Part shown: positions 1 to 9,028 of the stretch, piece by piece | Layout of the letters: every line of letters starts with the position of its first letter | Numbering within the stretch: position 1 is the stretch's first letter | Source: Streptomyces coacervatus | GTDB lineage: Bacteria; Actinomycetota; Actinomycetes; Streptomycetales; Streptomycetaceae | DNA: 64,000 nt | Assembly: GCF_029223485.1 (NCBI RefSeq) | Contig: NZ_JARHTP010000014.1 | Span: 225,817 to 289,816, forward strand | Direction: 5' to 3' | Made by a program: the position numbers and the translations under genes | Notes under the pieces: model-generated | Database searches by the model: none | Seen by the model: the letters and a program-made list of their open reading frames with translations, nothing else | Told to the model about the DNA's origin: nothing

Positions 1-2
1 TC

Positions 3-158
3 GACCGCACCCTGGTCGACCTGGCCAGGCAGGTCCCCGGCTTCGCCGCGCGTATGGCGGGCTGGCTGACCGAGGCCCCGCAGACCTGGGCCGCGGTGGT
101 GGGCCCGAGCACCCGCCGGATGATCGAGAACCTGGCAGGCGTCCACGTGCCCGCCTGA
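3..158 (+). CDS. C-terminal fragment of an unrecognised protein (5' end outside window)
   Basis: The reading frame runs from the window edge to a TGA at 156-158 and gives 51 residues ending in VHVPA. Third codon positions are almost all G or C, as in real Streptomyces genes, so I read it as the tail of a true coding region. The fragment is helical and tryptophan-containing but shows no motif that I can assign. It lies directly upstream of ribF on the same strand, where the Streptomyces order around truB and ribF would place it. No function is proposed. Confidence 0.6.
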   Translation, partial: DRTLVDLARQVPGFAARMAGWLTEAPQTWAAVVGPSTRRMIENLAGVHVPA

Positions 159-200
159 GCAGCGCCCCAAGCAGGCCGGGCGAAGTCCGCTGAGGCTCGG

Positions 201-250
201 CCGCGCCCCTAAAGGGGCGCGGGGAACTGCGCGACCAGCCACGACGACGC
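201..250 (+). repeat. Streptomyces intergenic hairpin repeat / probable terminator
   Basis: A 9-bp perfect stem (201-209 with 214-222, loop TAAA) is followed by GGAACTGCGCGACCAGCC. This hairpin plus tail is a very common intergenic element in Streptomyces genomes. It lies 43 bases past the stop of the upstream gene, so it may also act as its terminator. A related hairpin without the tail occurs at 46684-46705. Confidence 0.6.
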
Positions 251-407
251 CGCAGTCGGTCTCCGTCATATCGTGGCAATTCCCGCGGAGCGCTTAGCGT
301 CGGGTCACAGCCCCCATGCCGATGCGGGCCGACCGCGCCCGGCATGGCACCCTTAGACCTGCGTAAGAGGTCGGTAGACACGGACACGGGTTCGAGGAGC
401 GGTCACA

Positions 408-1355
408 GTGCAGCGCTGGCGTGGCTTGGAGGACATCCCCGAGGACTGGGGGCGCAGCGTCGTCACCATCGGTTCCTACGACGGGGTCCACCGCGGGCAC
501 CAGCTGATCATCCGGCATGCCGTGGACCGCGCCCGTGAGCTGGGCGTGCCCTCCGTGGTCGTCACCTTCGACCCGCACCCCAGCGAGGTCGTCCGCCCCG
601 GCAGCCACCCGCCGCTGCTGGCCCCGCACCACCGCCGCGCCGAACTCATGGCGGACCTGGGCGTGGACGCGGTCCTGATCCTGTCCTTCACCAAGGAGTT
701 CTCGAGGCTGTCCGCGGCGGACTTCGTCGTCAAGGTCCTGGCCGACAGGCTGCACGCCAAGGCGGTCGTCGAGGGCCCGAACTTCCGCTTCGGCCACAAG
801 GCCGCGGGGAACGTCGAGTTCCTCGTCGAGCAGGGCAAGGTCTACGACTTCGAGGTCGAGGTCGTCGACCTGTATGTGACCGGCGAGGCGGGCGGCGGCG
901 AGCCGTTCTCCTCCACCCTCACCCGGCGCCTGGTCGCCGAGGGCGACGTCGAGGGCGCCGCGGAGATCCTCGGCCGTCCGCACCGCGTGGAGGGCATCGT
1001 CGTACGAGGCGCTCAGCGCGGCCGTGAGCTGGGCTTCCCGACCGCAAACGTCGAGACCCTGCCGCACACCGCGATCCCGGCCGACGGCGTGTACGCCGGC
1101 TGGCTGCAGGTCGAGGGCGAGGCGATGCCGGCCGCGATCTCCGTCGGCACGAACCCGCAGTTCGACGGCACGGAGCGCACGGTGGAGGCGTACGCCATCG
1201 ACCGCGTGGGCCTCGACCTGTACGGCCTGCACGTGGCCGTCGACTTCCTGGCCTACGTCCGCGGCCAGGCCAAGTTCGACTCCCTGGAGGCTCTGCTGGA
1301 GCAGATGGCCGAGGACGTGAAGCGGTGCCGCGAGCTGGTGGCGGCCGCCGAATAG
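408..1355 (+). CDS. ribF: Bifunctional riboflavin kinase / FAD synthetase
   Basis: The 315-residue protein has the two RibF domains in the usual order and length. The N-terminal nucleotidyltransferase (FMN to FAD) carries the HxGH-type motif in GVHRGHQ at about residues 27-33, and the C-terminal riboflavin kinase (riboflavin to FMN) carries GRELGFPTANV with the PTAN motif at about 205-215. The GTG start at 408 has a GAGGAG-type ribosome binding site at 394-399. It makes the flavin cofactors in the cytoplasm. It is transcribed towards the MinD-like gene and the two share the hairpin at 1405-1444. Confidence 0.96.
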   Translation: MQRWRGLEDIPEDWGRSVVTIGSYDGVHRGHQLIIRHAVDRARELGVPSVVVTFDPHPSEVVRPGSHPPLLAPHHRRAELMADLGVDAVLILSFTKEFSRLSAADFVVKVLADRLHAKAVVEGPNFRFGHKAAGNVEFLVEQGKVYDFEVEVVDLYVTGEAGGGEPFSSTLTRRLVAEGDVEGAAEILGRPHRVEGIVVRGAQRGRELGFPTANVETLPHTAIPADGVYAGWLQVEGEAMPAAISVGTNPQFDGTERTVEAYAIDRVGLDLYGLHVAVDFLAYVRGQAKFDSLEALLEQMAEDVKRCRELVAAAE

Positions 1356-1404
1356 CCGTTCCTGCGGTCGTTCCTGAGCCGATCCCAAGTCGTTCCTACG
1401 ACGC

Positions 1405-1444
1405 CGAAGGGCGGCCGGTGCCTCGGAGCACCGGCCGCCCTTCG
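1405..1444. terminator. Bidirectional intrinsic terminator between ribF and the MinD-like gene
   Basis: A perfect 17-bp GC-rich stem (1405-1421 with 1428-1444, loop CTCGGA) lies between two convergent genes, 49 bases past the ribF stop and just past the end of the minus-strand gene. Streptomyces terminators often lack a long T run, so stem strength and position are the evidence. Confidence 0.85.
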
Positions 1445-1459
1445 TTGTTGCCGTCCTAG

Positions 1460-4315
1460 CTACTGCTGCGTCCAGCCGGGCGGCATGGCGCCCGGCTGCG
1501 GCGGCTGGCCCTGCTGCGGGTCCTGGGGCGGCTGCTGCTGCCACCCCTGGCCCGGTGCCGGCTGCTGCGGGGGCTGCTGCCAGCCCTGCCCCGGCTGGGG
1601 GGCGCCGCCGGGCTGGCCGTAGGGCTGCTGCGGCTGTTGCTGCTGCTGCGGAGGCGCGTACCCCTGCTGGGGCTGCTGCTGGTACTGCATGTTCGGGTTG
1701 CCGAAGCCCTGCTGCGTACGGGACATGTCCTCGGCGATGATGGCCGCGAGATCGAAGTAGGCCTCGCGGGTCTTGGGACGCATCATCTCCAGGTCCACCT
1801 CGGCGCCCGCCGCGAGGTGTTCGTCGAAGGGGATCACGACGACGGCGCGGCAGCGGGTCTCGAAGTGCGCGACGATGTCCTCCACCTTGATCATCTTGCC
1901 CGTCTCGCGGACACCGGAGATCACGGTGACCGACCGCTGGACGAGATCGGCGAAGCCGTTCGCGGACAGCCAGTCGAGGGTGGTCGAGGCGCTGCTCGCA
2001 CCGTCCACCGACGGGGTGGAAATGATGATCAACTGGTCGGCGAGGTCGAGGACTCCGCGCATCGCGCTGTAGAGCAGACCGGTACCCGAGTCGGTGAGGA
2101 TGATCGGGTACTGCCGGCCGAGCACGTCCAGCGCGCTGCGGTAGTCCTGGTCGTTGAAGGTGGTGGAGACCGCCGGGTCCACGTCGTTGGCGATGATCTC
2201 GAGGCCCGAGGGCGCCTGCGAGGTGAAGCGGCGGATGTCCATGTAGCTGTTCAGCGACGGGATCGCCTGGACCAGGTCACGGATGGTGGCGCCGGTCTCG
2301 CGCCGCACCCGTCGGCCGAGCGTGCCGGCGTCCGGGTTGGCGTCGATCGCGAGGATCTTGTCCTGGCGCTCGGTGGCGAGCGTGGCACCGAGCGACATGG
2401 TCGTCGTGGTCTTGCCGACGCCGCCCTTGAGGCTGATCACCGCGATCCGATAGCAGGACATCACCGGAGTGCGGATCAGCCCCAGCTTCCGGTCCCGCTC
2501 CGCCTGCTCCTTCTTGGCGCCGAGCTTGAAGCGGGAGGGGCCCTGGTTGTTCTTGCGGGCCTTGGGCTGGTTGCGCAGCAGCCGGTCGGAGGAGAGCTCC
2601 ACGGCGGCGTTGTAGCCGAGCGGAGTTCCCGGCGCGGCTTGCTGCTGCTGGGGAGCACCGGGTCCGGCCTGGGGGCCGGGCGGGGCGGTCCAGCCCTGGT
2701 TGCCGTACGCGGCGGGCTGCTGGGGCGCCTGCGGCTGCGGCTGCTGCGGTGCCTGCTGTGGGGGCTGGGCGGCCGGAGGCTGCTGCTGCGGTGCTGGCTG
2801 CGGCTGCTGCGGCTGGCCGGGCTGGGGGTAGCCGTAGCCCGGCTGCTGGGGCGGGTAGCCGTAACCGGCCTGCTCGGGCTGCGGCGGGTAGCCGTATCCG
2901 GCGGGCTGCGGCTGACCGGGGTGGGGCTGCTGCGGTGCGGGCTGCTGCGGGGGCTGGGCGGTCTGGGGCGCCTGGGGCGGGTAGCCGTATCCGGCGGCCT
3001 GCGGCTGCGGCTGACCGGGCTGCGGCTGGGGCTGCGCCGCCTGGCGCGGGTCGGCCGGTGCGGGCTGGCCGCCCTGCGCCGGGTATCCGGGCTGCGGCTG
3101 GGCCGGGCCGAACGTGCCCTGGGGCGGGGTCTGGTGGGCCGGGTATCCGGGCTGCGGCTGGGCGGGGGGCTGGCCCGGGGTCTGGGGGTAGCCGTATGCG
3201 GCTGCCGCCTGCGGGTCCGGCTGCCCGGCATGCGGAGGCATCCCCTGGCCGGGGTGTGCGGGCGCGAAGCCCTGCGGCAGCGGGGGAAGTCCCGGGGCGC
3301 CCTGGGGCGGTGCGGGGGTCTGCCCGGTGGGCTGCGCCTGCGGCGGCTGTGCCTGAGCGACGGGCGGGGGTACGGGAGCGGCGGGCGCTGCCGGTGCTTC
3401 CGGCTCTGCTTCCGCAGGCGCCGGCGCGGCCTCGGTGTCGGCCTGCGCGGGGGAGTCCCCCTCGGCACCGGCCACGGACCCGGCGGAGTCACCCGCCTCC
3501 GGCTCGTCGTCGTGTGTTGCCTCCGGCTCCACGTCGTCGTCGCCACCGCCGAAGAGCAGTGCCGCCTCGGCGTCGGCGGCGGCATGGTTGAGCTCGACCT
3601 CCGGCTGCTCGGGCGCCGGCGGTACGGGGGCGGGCTGTTCGGGGGCGGGCTGTTCGGGGGCAGCCGCAGCCGGGACGCCCGCCGCGGGGGTGGCGGACTG
3701 GGACGGGCCGCCCTGGGCGTCCTCGTCGACCGGGCGCAGCACGGGGAAGCCGGGCGCGGCGGCCGACGGCTGGGCGGGCGCGGGCTGCTGGGGCGCGGCG
3801 GGCGGCGGCGGGGCGGGGGTCTGGTGCTGGGGCGCACCGAAACCGCCCGAGGTGTCCTGGCTCGACTGGGGCGGCGCACCGGCTCCCGCCTGCTGGGGGT
3901 AGCCGTACCCGCCGGGCTGCGCCGCGGGGGCGGTGCCCTGCGTGCCCTGCTGCGGCGGGAATCCGTAGCCACCCGTGTCCTGAACGGGAGCGGCCGGAGC
4001 GGGCTGCGAGGGCTGTGCGGGCTGCTGCGGTGCGGCCTGGGCGGGCGGTTGTGCCGGTGCGGGGGCGGGCGGTGCGGGACGCTGCGGTGTGACGCCTGGC
4101 GGCCCCGTGGGCGCTCCGATGGGCGGCCCGCTGGGCGGTGGTGGCGAAGCCGGCGCGTTCTGCTGGCCGCCGGACGGGGAGCCACCCTGCGTGCTTTGGG
4201 CGTACCAGGCGGGGGGCTCGTAGACGATTTCGAACTCGCCGGTGAGATCCACCTCGTGATCGTCCCCGTCCGAGGAAGGGCTCCCGCCGTTGTACTCGGA
4301 CCGATCCCTGTTCAC
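1460..4315 (-). CDS. MinD/ParA-like ATPase with long Pro/Gln-rich N-terminal region (EspI-like T7SS accessory protein)
   Basis: The 951-residue product starts at a GTG (4315) preceded by AGGAGG; an upstream ATG at 4390 would add 25 residues but lacks a site. The first roughly 600 residues are low-complexity Pro/Gln/Ala/Gly with many GYGYP units. A MinD/CobQ-type ATPase follows, with the deviant Walker A motif KGGVGKTTTT near residue 628 and the helix LAIDANPDAG. A second PQ-rich tail ends the protein. The same arrangement (Pro-rich region plus ParA-like ATPase) is seen in mycobacterial EspI, and the gene sits next to eccE, so a cytoplasmic regulatory or assembly role in secretion is likely. 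The low-complexity part makes its exact length variable between strains. Confidence 0.85.
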   Translation of the reverse strand: MNRDRSEYNGGSPSSDGDDHEVDLTGEFEIVYEPPAWYAQSTQGGSPSGGQQNAPASPPPPSGPPIGAPTGPPGVTPQRPAPPAPAPAQPPAQAAPQQPAQPSQPAPAAPVQDTGGYGFPPQQGTQGTAPAAQPGGYGYPQQAGAGAPPQSSQDTSGGFGAPQHQTPAPPPPAAPQQPAPAQPSAAAPGFPVLRPVDEDAQGGPSQSATPAAGVPAAAAPEQPAPEQPAPVPPAPEQPEVELNHAAADAEAALLFGGGDDDVEPEATHDDEPEAGDSAGSVAGAEGDSPAQADTEAAPAPAEAEPEAPAAPAAPVPPPVAQAQPPQAQPTGQTPAPPQGAPGLPPLPQGFAPAHPGQGMPPHAGQPDPQAAAAYGYPQTPGQPPAQPQPGYPAHQTPPQGTFGPAQPQPGYPAQGGQPAPADPRQAAQPQPQPGQPQPQAAGYGYPPQAPQTAQPPQQPAPQQPHPGQPQPAGYGYPPQPEQAGYGYPPQQPGYGYPQPGQPQQPQPAPQQQPPAAQPPQQAPQQPQPQAPQQPAAYGNQGWTAPPGPQAGPGAPQQQQAAPGTPLGYNAAVELSSDRLLRNQPKARKNNQGPSRFKLGAKKEQAERDRKLGLIRTPVMSCYRIAVISLKGGVGKTTTTMSLGATLATERQDKILAIDANPDAGTLGRRVRRETGATIRDLVQAIPSLNSYMDIRRFTSQAPSGLEIIANDVDPAVSTTFNDQDYRSALDVLGRQYPIILTDSGTGLLYSAMRGVLDLADQLIIISTPSVDGASSASTTLDWLSANGFADLVQRSVTVISGVRETGKMIKVEDIVAHFETRCRAVVVIPFDEHLAAGAEVDLEMMRPKTREAYFDLAAIIAEDMSRTQQGFGNPNMQYQQQPQQGYAPPQQQQQPQQPYGQPGGAPQPGQGWQQPPQQPAPGQGWQQQPPQDPQQGQPPQPGAMPPGWTQQ

Positions 4316-4533
4316 TGCTTGCCTCCTGGTCAGCCACTGCTGCTGAGCTGGTCGTCGTCGCGGCCGTGCGGACCGAGTGGCGAGTCCCACGCGGCTGCGA
4401 TCGTCACCGCACCACCAGAAGCCTAATCACTCGCATGGCGGGACGGAAAAGCCCCCATGGGCGGGAACTCAACAGCCACGCGGGTGCGGCCGGTTCGCAC
4501 CGTTCGCACCCTTCCCCCGATGACGACGACGCG

Positions 4534-5379
4534 TCAGTCCATCCGTCGGGCCACGCCGAGCAGGCCCGTCTCCGCATCCGTGGGGTCGGTCATGACGAAC
4601 TTGTGGTGCTTGCGGGTGCACCACAGGGCGGCACCGTCGTGCAGCGTCGGCAGGTGCTGCAGATGCTCGTTCGGGACGCCGAGGGTGTCGCGTACGACCT
4701 CGGTCTCGTGCGGCGAGATGCGCTGGATCCCGACCAGCTGGGCCTGAGCCAGCCAACGCGGCGCGTGCTCGCTGACGTACGGCAGTACCGTCACGACGGC
4801 CTGCCACGCCACCGAGGTCACCCGCCCGCGCGGTGGGCGGACGCCACAGTCCCGGATCAGCACCACCGGACTCGACACGGACGGCCCCTGCGCGGGCACC
4901 CGCCCCACCGGATAGACCGTCACGCACTGCTGGCCGCCGCCCGCCGCCTGGGCCAGCTGCTGCCAGACCTGCGGACGGCCGGTCTCGACGCCCACGCGCG
5001 CGCCCGTCGCGGCGGCGCGCAGCGCCAGCACCTGGGCGAGCCACAGACCACCCACGAGGACGACGTCGAACGCTGTCGGCCGGGACAGGCCCAGCACGGC
5101 GGGTTGCGAGTCCGGGTCGGTGCCGATGAGTACGCCGTCGTCACCGATCGGCATGCTGATCGCCGCGAGCTCGTCTGCGGTGACGACATGCCGGTTGCGG
5201 CGCGGTCCGCGCAGCCCGAACCCCGGGCTGGCGATGCGCCGTTGCTGCTGCGGTGTCTCCGGCTGCCGGATGATCGGGATCATGCCGGTGTCGGTGGGGG
5301 AGGCCACGTGGGCCGGCGTCGTACGACCGGGGGTGCCGCCCTGCTGTCCCGGGGGCATGGTCTGAGCGGGGTAGGACAT
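4534..5379 (-). CDS. Conserved protein of unknown function in the T7SS locus
   Basis: This 281-residue protein begins at an ATG sharing one base with the eccE stop (TGATG), so it is probably translationally coupled to EccE. It starts with a short Pro/Gln-rich leader; its middle (about 90-130) contains a hydrophobic strand-helix stretch, FDVVLVGGLWLAQVLALRAA, that looks more like a Rossmann-type core than a membrane helix. I see no signal peptide and no catalytic motif. Its place between eccE and the MinD-like ATPase suggests a cytoplasmic accessory role, by context only. Confidence 0.7.
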   Translation of the reverse strand: MSYPAQTMPPGQQGGTPGRTTPAHVASPTDTGMIPIIRQPETPQQQRRIASPGFGLRGPRRNRHVVTADELAAISMPIGDDGVLIGTDPDSQPAVLGLSRPTAFDVVLVGGLWLAQVLALRAAATGARVGVETGRPQVWQQLAQAAGGGQQCVTVYPVGRVPAQGPSVSSPVVLIRDCGVRPPRGRVTSVAWQAVVTVLPYVSEHAPRWLAQAQLVGIQRISPHETEVVRDTLGVPNEHLQHLPTLHDGAALWCTRKHHKFVMTDPTDAETGLLGVARRMD

Positions 5380-6707
5380 CAGTAGGTACCTCCGAGCGGC
5401 AGAGTGGCGAGGGCTCCGGGGACCTGTTCCCGGTCGAGGCGGACCAGACCTGCCTTCGCGGTACTCGCGGCCCGCTCCAACTCCCGTCCCACCTGGCCGA
5501 GTTCGCTGTCACCGCGGGCGGTGACACGGATGTGCCCGGTGAGCGAGACACCTCGGTTGCCGGCCTTGCTCAAGGTCATGCTGAAGGTCGTGGCGAGCAC
5601 CGGCAGCGAGGTGAGCCGTGTGACCAGCTCGGGCAGCGCCACACCGCCCTGCCCCAACTGCGGCCAACGGGACACCCAGTACGTCGTGTGCCACCGGTCG
5701 TCGACCCGCCAGGTCTTCACTGCCTCGACCGTACGACGCTGGGGCGCCCGGCCTTCCTGAGCGCGCTGCGCGTTGGCCCGCGGGTTCAGACAGCTGGACG
5801 TCGCGAGCGCCTGCACCAGCTCGTTCTCGTCCAGGATGGTCGCCTTGAAACCGGCGCCGGCCAGTCGGCTCGACAGCTGGTCCGCCACCCGCAGCAACGC
5901 CTTCTGCGCCCCGGGAACACCGTCCCCGCGTGCCTGTACGGCCTCCGGGCACAGCTCCGGGTCGAGCTTGAGGGCGACCCAGGTGAGCCGCAGCGCGGGC
6001 GAGCCGACCGCCGCCTGCAGCGGGCCGTACGACCGCGCGGCGAGCGACTGCTGGGGCAGATGCGGCGCGGGCGCCGGCTGGGTGTGCTGCACGACCTGCG
6101 CGGAGGCGAGCCGGATCCCGTCGACCTCCAGGGCGTCCTGGACCAGCCTCAGCGGCAGCTGCCGATGGGCGGCGGCGGGGCGCAGCGGCTCGTCGGCCGG
6201 CTGCACGAAGAGGACGGCGGTCAGAAAGGTCCCGTCGCCGATCATGCCGATCTGCCGGTTGTCACGGGAGACGAAGCCATACGTCCTGAGGGCCGGGTCG
6301 CACTCCACGACCGGCGCCAGCATCGCGTCCGTCTCGGGCGGAACGGGCAGCTTGGCGTCGCGGCGGCGCTGGCGCAGGGCGCGCGTCGTCTCGTACCACT
6401 CGGGCAGCGGGCGCCGGGCCCGCCGCAGGACCGCCAGGAGCAGCAGCAGCGCCGCCACCACGCCGGCCGGAACCAGCAGCCACTTCACATCGGCGGCCCA
6501 GGCGGCGAGCATGACCGCCGCCGCGAGCTCCACCAGGATGAGCTGCTGCAGCCGCACCGGACCCAGCCCGCCGGGGCGGGGCAGCGTGCGCGGCGACGCG
6601 GCGACGGGGGCGGGTGCGGCCGGAGCGGCTGACGTACGTCTGCGGCCCGGACCACCCTCTTGCTGCGGTGCGCGGCGTCCGCGCCGAGTGCTCGTAGCGC
6701 TGGTCAT
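5379..6707 (-). CDS. eccE: Type VII secretion membrane protein EccE
   Basis: The 442-residue protein has an Arg/Ala/Pro-rich cytoplasmic N-terminus, two close transmembrane helices (about 53-70 and 75-94) and a large remaining domain, the EccE layout of an envelope component at the edge of the ESX core complex. ATG 6707 is chosen because an ATG at 6719 touches the AAAGGG motif with no spacer, while 6707 lies 12 bases past it; either is possible. It heads a minus-strand operon with the 281-residue protein and the MinD-like gene, divergent from eccB. Confidence 0.85.
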   Translation of the reverse strand: MTSATSTRRGRRAPQQEGGPGRRRTSAAPAAPAPVAASPRTLPRPGGLGPVRLQQLILVELAAAVMLAAWAADVKWLLVPAGVVAALLLLLAVLRRARRPLPEWYETTRALRQRRRDAKLPVPPETDAMLAPVVECDPALRTYGFVSRDNRQIGMIGDGTFLTAVLFVQPADEPLRPAAAHRQLPLRLVQDALEVDGIRLASAQVVQHTQPAPAPHLPQQSLAARSYGPLQAAVGSPALRLTWVALKLDPELCPEAVQARGDGVPGAQKALLRVADQLSSRLAGAGFKATILDENELVQALATSSCLNPRANAQRAQEGRAPQRRTVEAVKTWRVDDRWHTTYWVSRWPQLGQGGVALPELVTRLTSLPVLATTFSMTLSKAGNRGVSLTGHIRVTARGDSELGQVGRELERAASTAKAGLVRLDREQVPGALATLPLGGTY

Positions 6708-7152
6708 CCCCCGGGACATCCCTTTCGCGAAATATGTGGCCGCTCACTCAGCCACTGACTGGGCCGCTCACTGGGCCCACAACATCCATGTGGGCGGCTC
6801 ACGGTACCCGCTGCGGAACACGAGGCGACACACGGGACACCGAAACCCCAGGTGGCCAGCCTGTCACGGACCGACCCCCCATGGTGGGGCGCAGTGTTGA
6901 AGCTCTGTGAAGATGCAGGGTCGGCCGCCCACCTGGTGAACCGTCGCCGCGCGGCGCAGGGCATAGTAGGGGCCTGCGCGACTGGAGTGCCTTTGAAGTG
7001 CCCTTGAAGTGCCTTTCGAGCACGGGCGATTCGGGCGACTTCGGATTATTCGGGCGCAGTGGGATTGTGGCCTGCCGGGCACGATCGGGCGTCACCGCAC
7101 GATCGAGATCGAGCAGTACGAACGAGCAGTACAAACGGGAGAAACGGGGACC
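6708..7152. promoter_or_regulatory. Divergent intergenic region between eccE and eccB
   Basis: About 445 bases separate the two divergently transcribed genes. The segment holds short related repeats near 6739-6780 (GGCCGCTCACT occurs twice) and no convincing gene. It must contain the promoters for the eccE operon and eccB, but I cannot name -10 and -35 boxes with confidence. The long upstream extension of the eccB frame (from 7009) lacks a good start site. Confidence 0.45.
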
Positions 7153-8748
7153 ATGGCCAAGCGTCAGGACGAGCTCGCCGCCTACAACTTCGCTCGCAAG
7201 CGCACCGTCGCGGCGTTCCTGGCACCGTCGCCGGGCGGCTCGGAGGAAGGCGCACCGCGTCCCATGCGCACGGTGACGCCCAGCCTGGCGCTCGGCGTCG
7301 TCCTGGTGATCGGCTTCATCGCCTACGGCGTGATCAAGCCGACGGCACCGGCGGGCTGGGACAAGGCCGGCGAGTACATCATCGTCGACAGCGACTCCAC
7401 GACGCGCTACGTCGTCATCGACGACAAGACGTCGACCGGCAAGAAGGTCGCGACGCTGCACCCCGTCCTCAACTACGCCTCCGCCAAGCTCCTCCTCGAC
7501 AAGGGCAAGGGCAGCGTCCTCGAGGTCCCCGGCAGCGAGATCGATAAGAGCAGCATCCCGCACGGCGCGACGATCGGTATCCCGTACGCCCCCGACCGGC
7601 TGCCTTCCGCGAGCGACGCGGAGAAGCCGAAGACTTGGGCGGTGTGCGAGCGGCCGGGCGCGGGGGGATCGGACAGTTCCATCGACCGCGCGGTGTTCGT
7701 CCTGGACGCAGACGACGCCAAGACGCTGGACAATCCCGGCAAGGTCGGCTCCGGCGAGGCCCTGTACGTCAAGGACAGCAAGACCCAGCGGGAATACCTG
7801 GTCGACGGCAAGGGCACCGCGTTCCTGCTGGGCGGCCAGACTGGCCTCGACAGCACCGGCATGGAAAGCCTGCGCTCCGCCGTCATCGGCAGCAGCAACA
7901 GGGCAGAGCCCCAGCTGGTGAGCACGGAGTGGCTGAAGACCCTGAACTTCGGCGGGGGAATCACGTTCCCGTCGGTCCCGAACGCCAACCAGCCGACGTC
8001 CGTCCAGGGGCTCCCCACCCAGGCGAGCACTGTGGGCCAGGTGCTCAAGGCGGAGGACGCGCAGGGGTGGGCGTACTACGTCGTCCTCAAGGACAAGGTC
8101 GCCGCCGTCTCGCCCTTCGTCGCCGCCCTGCTGGAGGCGTCGCCCTCCGCGACCGGCGGGAACGGGGCCGTCAAGGTCGACCGCCAGGTCGTCATCGCAG
8201 CCAACCACGGCGCGGCGGACAGCTTCTACGCCGACAAGGGGTGGCCCGAGCAGGTTCCGCGGCAGGCCAACCCCGCGACCACGGCGACCGGCCAGCCCCG
8301 TACAACTTCCTGCAGCGTCTACAACGGCACCTTCGGCGCGGACAAGAAGCCGCAGCTGGCCGCCTGGGCCGGAACGACGTACCCCAAGAAGGTCGTCTCC
8401 GACTCGGTGAGCGCCTATGTCTCGTCCGGCTCGGGCCTCCTCTTCAAGGAGCTCACCGGCGTGGCGGGCGGCGGCGGTGCGCAGTACCTGCTGACGGACA
8501 CGGGCCTGCGGTACTCACTGCCGTCGAACAACGACAGCCAGGCGAAGGGAAGCGGCAGCGGTTCGACCTCGGCTTCATCCTCGTCGGACGGCTCGTCGCA
8601 GAGTGCTAGCGAAACGGACAAGGCGCGCACGCGGCTGGGCTACGGAGACATCACCAACATCGCGCTTGTGCCGCAGACTTGGGCGACATTCATCCCCAAG
8701 GGCCCGACGCTGGACACGGGTAGCGCGTCGCAGGAACAGAGCCAGTGA
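7153..8748 (+). CDS. eccB: Type VII secretion protein EccB
   Basis: The product has 531 residues. Its short cytoplasmic N-terminus (MAKRQDELAAYNFARKR) is typical of EccB, followed by one transmembrane helix at about 43-61 and a large extracytoplasmic domain with two cysteines (in WAVCERP and TTSCSVY) that probably form the conserved disulfide. A Ser-rich stretch precedes the C-terminus. The ATG at 7153 follows a GGGGA site and matches the usual EccB beginning. EccB is a core-complex protein that faces outwards from the membrane. A strong hairpin follows at 8770-8829. Confidence 0.93.
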   Translation: MAKRQDELAAYNFARKRTVAAFLAPSPGGSEEGAPRPMRTVTPSLALGVVLVIGFIAYGVIKPTAPAGWDKAGEYIIVDSDSTTRYVVIDDKTSTGKKVATLHPVLNYASAKLLLDKGKGSVLEVPGSEIDKSSIPHGATIGIPYAPDRLPSASDAEKPKTWAVCERPGAGGSDSSIDRAVFVLDADDAKTLDNPGKVGSGEALYVKDSKTQREYLVDGKGTAFLLGGQTGLDSTGMESLRSAVIGSSNRAEPQLVSTEWLKTLNFGGGITFPSVPNANQPTSVQGLPTQASTVGQVLKAEDAQGWAYYVVLKDKVAAVSPFVAALLEASPSATGGNGAVKVDRQVVIAANHGAADSFYADKGWPEQVPRQANPATTATGQPRTTSCSVYNGTFGADKKPQLAAWAGTTYPKKVVSDSVSAYVSSGSGLLFKELTGVAGGGGAQYLLTDTGLRYSLPSNNDSQAKGSGSGSTSASSSSDGSSQSASETDKARTRLGYGDITNIALVPQTWATFIPKGPTLDTGSASQEQSQ

Positions 8749-8769
8749 CCGGATAACTCCGGTCGGCGG

Positions 8770-8829
8770 GTGGGCCGTTGGATCCGATGGTGGATCCGAT
8801 GGCAACCGACGACCCGCCAACGGGCCCAC
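8770..8829 (+). terminator. Probable eccB terminator with internal tandem repeat
   Basis: The arms 8770-8781 and 8817-8829 pair over 12 bases with one bulged G. Inside the loop the 12-base unit TGGATCCGATGG occurs twice, overlapping. The hairpin begins 22 bases after the eccB stop, so it probably separates eccB from the esx genes. Confidence 0.55.
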
Positions 8830-8839
8830 GGGCGGGCGA

Positions 8840-8884
8840 ACTTGAGCGCCCACAACCTGTTGATCACAACATGATCGCTCAAGT
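8840..8884. promoter_or_regulatory. Inverted repeat upstream of the esxB-esxA genes
   Basis: Perfect 9-base arms, ACTTGAGCG at 8840-8848 and CGCTCAAGT at 8876-8884, flank 27 bases containing GTTGATCACAAC. It lies 145 bases before the esxB start. It could be an operator for the esx promoter or part of the eccB terminator region; sequence alone does not decide. Confidence 0.35.
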
Positions 8885-9028
8885 GTGTGAGCCGTGTAAC
8901 TGATTGGTCTTGCCTGTGGATGTGCGACAGGCTGACGATAGAGTGTTTGCAGCGCTCAACGGTGCGAAGCTTCTCCGGGCACCAACGCAGGTTTCCCGGA
9001 TCAACGACGACATGGGGGAAGGTTCAAC

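Noticed and set aside
1637..4426. A 929-residue open frame on the plus strand opposite the MinD-like gene
   Set aside because: It is antisense to the PQ-rich coding region; high GC removes stop codons. It has no ribosome binding site and gives an Arg/Gly/Leu-rich product without motifs.
4534..5379. Calling the 281-residue protein a second EccE or an EspG-type chaperone
   Set aside because: It lacks transmembrane helices, and I see no EspG signature; only its location links it to secretion.
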